Of a stretch of 6,485 nt of DNA, positions 4,903 to 6,485 are shown one piece after another. How positions within the stretch are numbered: position 1 is the first letter of the stretch; each line of letters opens with the position of its first letter. Made by a program: the position numbers and the translations under genes. The DNA is from JAQUGA01 sp964521105 (GTDB lineage: Bacteria > Bacteroidota > Bacteroidia > Bacteroidales > WCHB1-69). The notes under the pieces were generated by a model. It ran no database searches. It was not told the DNA's origin and saw nothing but the letters and a program-made list of their open reading frames with translations. The DNA lies in contig CAZFPO010000143.1 in assembly GCA_964521105.1 (NCBI GenBank), positions 1-6,485 on the forward strand. The letters are read 5' to 3'.

Positions 4903-5882
4903 AGTTACACGAAAACAAAACCTTATTCAGACAAGCTGTTCAGTTTACAGCGGATCAAATGAAAATTCCTGCCATTTATGTAGAAAAAGATTATTGGGTT
5001 ACCTACGCTTTGTTTGCGATTTTTAATAATGAAATTGGAAAGGACACGGTTTTCAAAGGAGGGACGTCATTATCTAAGTGTTACAATATGATAGAACGCT
5101 TTTCGGAAGACATAGATTTGGTAGTATTGAGACGAGAGGGAGAAACTGACAGTAAGCTGAAATCAAAATTGAAAGCAATAAGTACGGTTGTTAATGCAAT
5201 ATTGCCTGAAGTAGTAGTTGAAGGAATTACACACAAAAGGGGAATGAACCGAAAAACGGCACACTCTTACAATAAAGAATTTAAAGGTGATTTCGGACAA
5301 GTAAGAAATGTAGTAGTGGTAGAAGCGACATGGTTAGGTTATTATGAACCCTGCACTGCCAAAAGTATCGTTTCTTTTGTTGGTAATATGATGCTTAATA
5401 ATGGACAATCTGAAATTGCTAATGAAAATGGGTTACTCCCTTTTGATTTGCTAGTTTTAGAATCCATAAGAACCATATGTGAAAAAATAATGAGTTTGGT
5501 TCGCTTCTCTTATGGTGAAAATCCGATAGAGGATTTAAAGAAAAAGATTAGGCATACATACGATTTACATCAACTTCTAAGACAAAAAGAATTTTTAGAT
5601 TTTTTCAATTCAACTGCTTTTGATGAGATGTTATTGAAAGTTGCAAATGATGATGTAACAAGTTTTAGAAACAACAATCAGTGGCTGGTATACCATCCAA
5701 ATAATGCCTTAATTTTCAGAGATTTGGAAGGTGTTTGGGCTGAATTAAAAACAATTTATAGTGGTGATTTTAAAAAATTGGTGTATGGCGATTTTCCGCA
5801 AGAAACCGCAATTATGGAAACCTTAAAAATGATTCAAAAAAGAATAAAGAAGATTTCTTGGTCAATAAAAATTGAAGACTAG
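4899..5882 (+). CDS. abiEii: AbiEii/AbiGii-type nucleotidyltransferase toxin
   Basis: About 327 residues, close to the usual length. In order: VEKDYWVTYAL at 28-38; the nucleotidyltransferase motif GGTSLSK at 54-60; the metal-binding DID at 71-73 (FSEDIDLVV); ESIRTICEKIMSL near 188-200, with the conserved E-K pair; and IRHTYDLHQL at 217-226. All hallmarks of the DNA polymerase beta-like AbiEii family are present, so the toxin appears intact. Relatives are cytoplasmic and inhibit growth by nucleotide transfer: GTP binding is shown for AbiEii, and tRNA acceptor stem modification is shown for the related MenT3. They can cause phage abortive infection. The open frame allows an ATG at 4887. I prefer 4899 because MKLHENKTLF is the usual beginning of the family and ATGA overlaps the antitoxin stop. 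No terminator is obvious after the stop. Confidence 0.9.
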   Translation: MKLHENKTLFRQAVQFTADQMKIPAIYVEKDYWVTYALFAIFNNEIGKDTVFKGGTSLSKCYNMIERFSEDIDLVVLRREGETDSKLKSKLKAISTVVNAILPEVVVEGITHKRGMNRKTAHSYNKEFKGDFGQVRNVVVVEATWLGYYEPCTAKSIVSFVGNMMLNNGQSEIANENGLLPFDLLVLESIRTICEKIMSLVRFSYGENPIEDLKKKIRHTYDLHQLLRQKEFLDFFNSTAFDEMLLKVANDDVTSFRNNNQWLVYHPNNALIFRDLEGVWAELKTIYSGDFKKLVYGDFPQETAIMETLKMIQKRIKKISWSIKIED

Positions 5883-6202
5883 AATGTGAGATTCATTAGG
5901 AAATATTGTGCTAAATTTTCTGGAAATTTTAAACAAAACAATTGACACATTTGAAGATTATCTTGAAAAGCTTGTATGTTCAAATCATGAAGAGTGTCAG
6001 GTTAACTAGTGGGGGCAGTCTACTCGATTAGCACAAGTAACTTTTTTGTTTCTGTAAATCAAAAATTTTTCTAAGTTTTACTTTACTTTTATCAAAATCA
6101 TTAATTGTATCAATTGACTTGAGATTATTGTATAAATCAAAAATTATAAATAAAAAATCATTGCCATAATTATGTAAAAAAGATTTGGATGAATGACTGA
6201 AT
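5883..6202. other. Region downstream of the toxin gene with gene scraps only
   Basis: No complete gene is present. The plus strand has a 33-codon frame at 5908-6009 and the minus strand has a start-less frame at 6028-6204, both described separately. No clear transcription terminator for the toxin-antitoxin operon was found here. Confidence 0.5.
5908..6009 (+). CDS. Doubtful 33-residue frame after the toxin gene
   Basis: From GTG 5908 the frame encodes a helical, acidic peptide including LNFLEILNKTIDTFEDYLEK and ends with TAG at 6007-6009; the frame is open from 5888. It starts 25 nt after the toxin stop and has amphipathic periodicity, so it could be a small third gene of the operon or the remains of one. 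There is no ATG and no recognisable family. It may equally be chance. Confidence 0.2.
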   Translation: MLNFLEILNKTIDTFEDYLEKLVCSNHEECQVN

Positions 6203-6204
6203 TT
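6028..6204 (-). pseudogene. C-terminal remnant of an unidentified gene
   Basis: The minus strand is open for 58 codons to a TAA at 6028-6030 but has no start codon. The text is protein-like: SFLHNYGNDFLFIIFDLYNN, followed by LKSIDTINDFDKSKVKLRKI and FDLQKQKSYLC. The mixture of hydrophobic and charged residues and the complete lack of low-complexity translation suggest a genuine gene tail cut off on its N-terminal side. The cut coincides with an 11-bp tandem duplication at 6203-6224 that leads into hairpin repeat C. I do not recognise the parent family. Confidence 0.4.
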
Positions 6205-6224
6205 TTATGCACATTTTATGCACA
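6203..6224. repeat. 11-bp tandem duplication
   Basis: TTTTATGCACA occurs twice back to back (6203-6213 and 6214-6224). It sits at the edge between the truncated minus-strand gene and hairpin repeat C, so it may mark an insertion or recombination joint. Confidence 0.7.
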
Positions 6225-6228
6225 TAAA

Positions 6229-6270
6229 AACGAGAGTGATATTGATTGCTCGTTTTCACTCGCTCTCGCT
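6229..6270 (-). repeat. 42-nt hairpin repeat, copy C
   Basis: It matches copy A, 3.5 kb away, at 41 of 42 positions and in the same orientation. No S23 gene is found at the conserved 43-nt distance, so this copy is solitary. It is followed by a partial echo of itself (TTTCACTCTCGCTCTG at 6270-6285), giving a short imperfect tandem. On the minus strand it is followed by five T. Confidence 0.8.
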
Positions 6271-6302
6271 TTCACTCTCGCTCTGTTTTGCTCCCCCTTC
6301 AT

Positions 6303-6358
6303 CCCGAATAACAATTTTTAAGTATTGCTTTCGCAATCCTAAAAAATAGTAATTCGGG
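6303..6358. repeat. Large imperfect hairpin 1
   Basis: CCCGAAT (6303-6309) pairs with ATTCGGG (6352-6358). Inward the helix runs as 7 bp, one mismatch, 2 bp, one mismatch, 6 bp, one mismatch, 2 bp, one mismatch, 5 bp, closed by a TTTC loop. There are 22 base pairs with only single-base mismatches and no bulges, so the two arms are equal in length. Confidence 0.8.
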
Positions 6359-6371
6359 ACTGAGACCCTCT

Positions 6372-6430
6372 TTCCGAATTAGAAACTCTAAGTGTTGAGC
6401 CACTCAACACCAAGAGTTACTTATTCGGAA
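6372..6430. repeat. Large imperfect hairpin 2
   Basis: TTCCGAAT (6372-6379) pairs with ATTCGGAA (6423-6430). The helix runs as 8 bp, one mismatch, 2 bp, one mismatch, 6 bp, a double mismatch, then a perfect 8 bp (GTGTTGAG/CTCAACAC) closed by CCA. It shares the CCGAAT base and the 1-2-1-6 spacing of mismatches with hairpin 1, although the paired bases differ. It is separated from hairpin 1 by 13 nt. Confidence 0.8.
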
Positions 6431-6432
6431 TA

Positions 6433-6446
6433 ACCAACTGAGCTAA
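6433..6446 (-). other. tRNA D-arm-like segment without a full tRNA
   Basis: The minus strand reads TTAGCTCAGTTGGT, a common tRNA D-arm sequence, but the matching GAGC of a D-stem is missing and no acceptor stem closes. Further along the minus strand, GAGGGTCTCAGTCCC (6368-6356 region) looks like a T-arm with a 7-nt loop. Large hairpin 2 lies between the two. No functional tRNA is claimed. Confidence 0.35.
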
Positions 6447-6485
6447 GTTATTTGGTATTTGATCATCAATTATTCGTTTAATTAT

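Noticed and set aside
2665..6270. CRISPR array formed by the 42-nt repeats
   Set aside because: Only three copies occur, irregularly spaced by 0.47 and 3.1 kb, with genes between them and no cas genes.
6303..6430. Integron attC sites
   Set aside because: The large hairpins have equal arms with mismatches only, and the conserved attC core ends (GTTRRRY/RYYYAAC) and extrahelical bases are not seen.
6354..6457. A functional tRNA gene on the minus strand
   Set aside because: The D-stem partner and acceptor stem are missing and the middle is a 59-nt hairpin; no cloverleaf can be drawn.

Overview
The window looks like a chromosomal accessory stretch from a member of the Bacteroidota. The DNA is AT-rich, genes lack clear Shine-Dalgarno sequences, and several start regions carry a TAnnTTTG element, the -7 box of the Bacteroidota housekeeping sigma factor. 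The left edge holds what reads as the last residues of a type IX secretion (T9SS) C-terminal sorting domain. The gene families present (secreted archaemetzincin, S23-type four-helix-bundle protein, DUF6088/AbiEii pair) fit that phylum.

Left third (1-2461): a sorting-domain remnant is followed by a strong terminator. Next comes a possible tiny gene for a 26-residue membrane peptide with its own terminator. Two minus-strand genes for exported proteins follow, separated by a terminator: a zinc metalloprotease of the archaemetzincin family with every metal-binding position intact, and an unrecognised 396-residue secreted protein.

Middle (2462-4115): gene debris and repeats. An intact minus-strand S23/four-helix-bundle gene and the C-terminal tail of a second copy each have a 42-nt hairpin-forming repeat exactly 43 nt beyond the stop codon, so they form a tandem array with a 472-nt period. 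The second copy is cut off where it meets, in the opposite orientation, the decayed C-terminus of a RecG-like/HATPase_c_4 (AlbA-type) ATP-binding protein. That remnant carries two in-frame stops and a frameshift. A structured non-coding stretch with two strong hairpins follows.

Right third (4110-6485): a type IV toxin-antitoxin operon, with a DUF6088 AbiEi-like antitoxin and an AbiEii nucleotidyltransferase toxin joined by an ATGA overlap. It is preceded by a perfect 8-bp inverted repeat that overlaps the -7 box, a layout expected for antitoxin autorepression. Downstream are a gene remnant on the minus strand, a third copy of the 42-nt repeat (41/42 identical to the first), and two large adjacent hairpins. 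These two hairpins differ in sequence but share the same spacing of mismatches.

The first two secreted-protein genes look like stable genome content. From about 2660 onward the region looks like a site of repeated insertion and decay, with the toxin-antitoxin operon as its intact cargo. I see no transposase, integrase, reverse transcriptase, CRISPR array or intact tRNA in the window.
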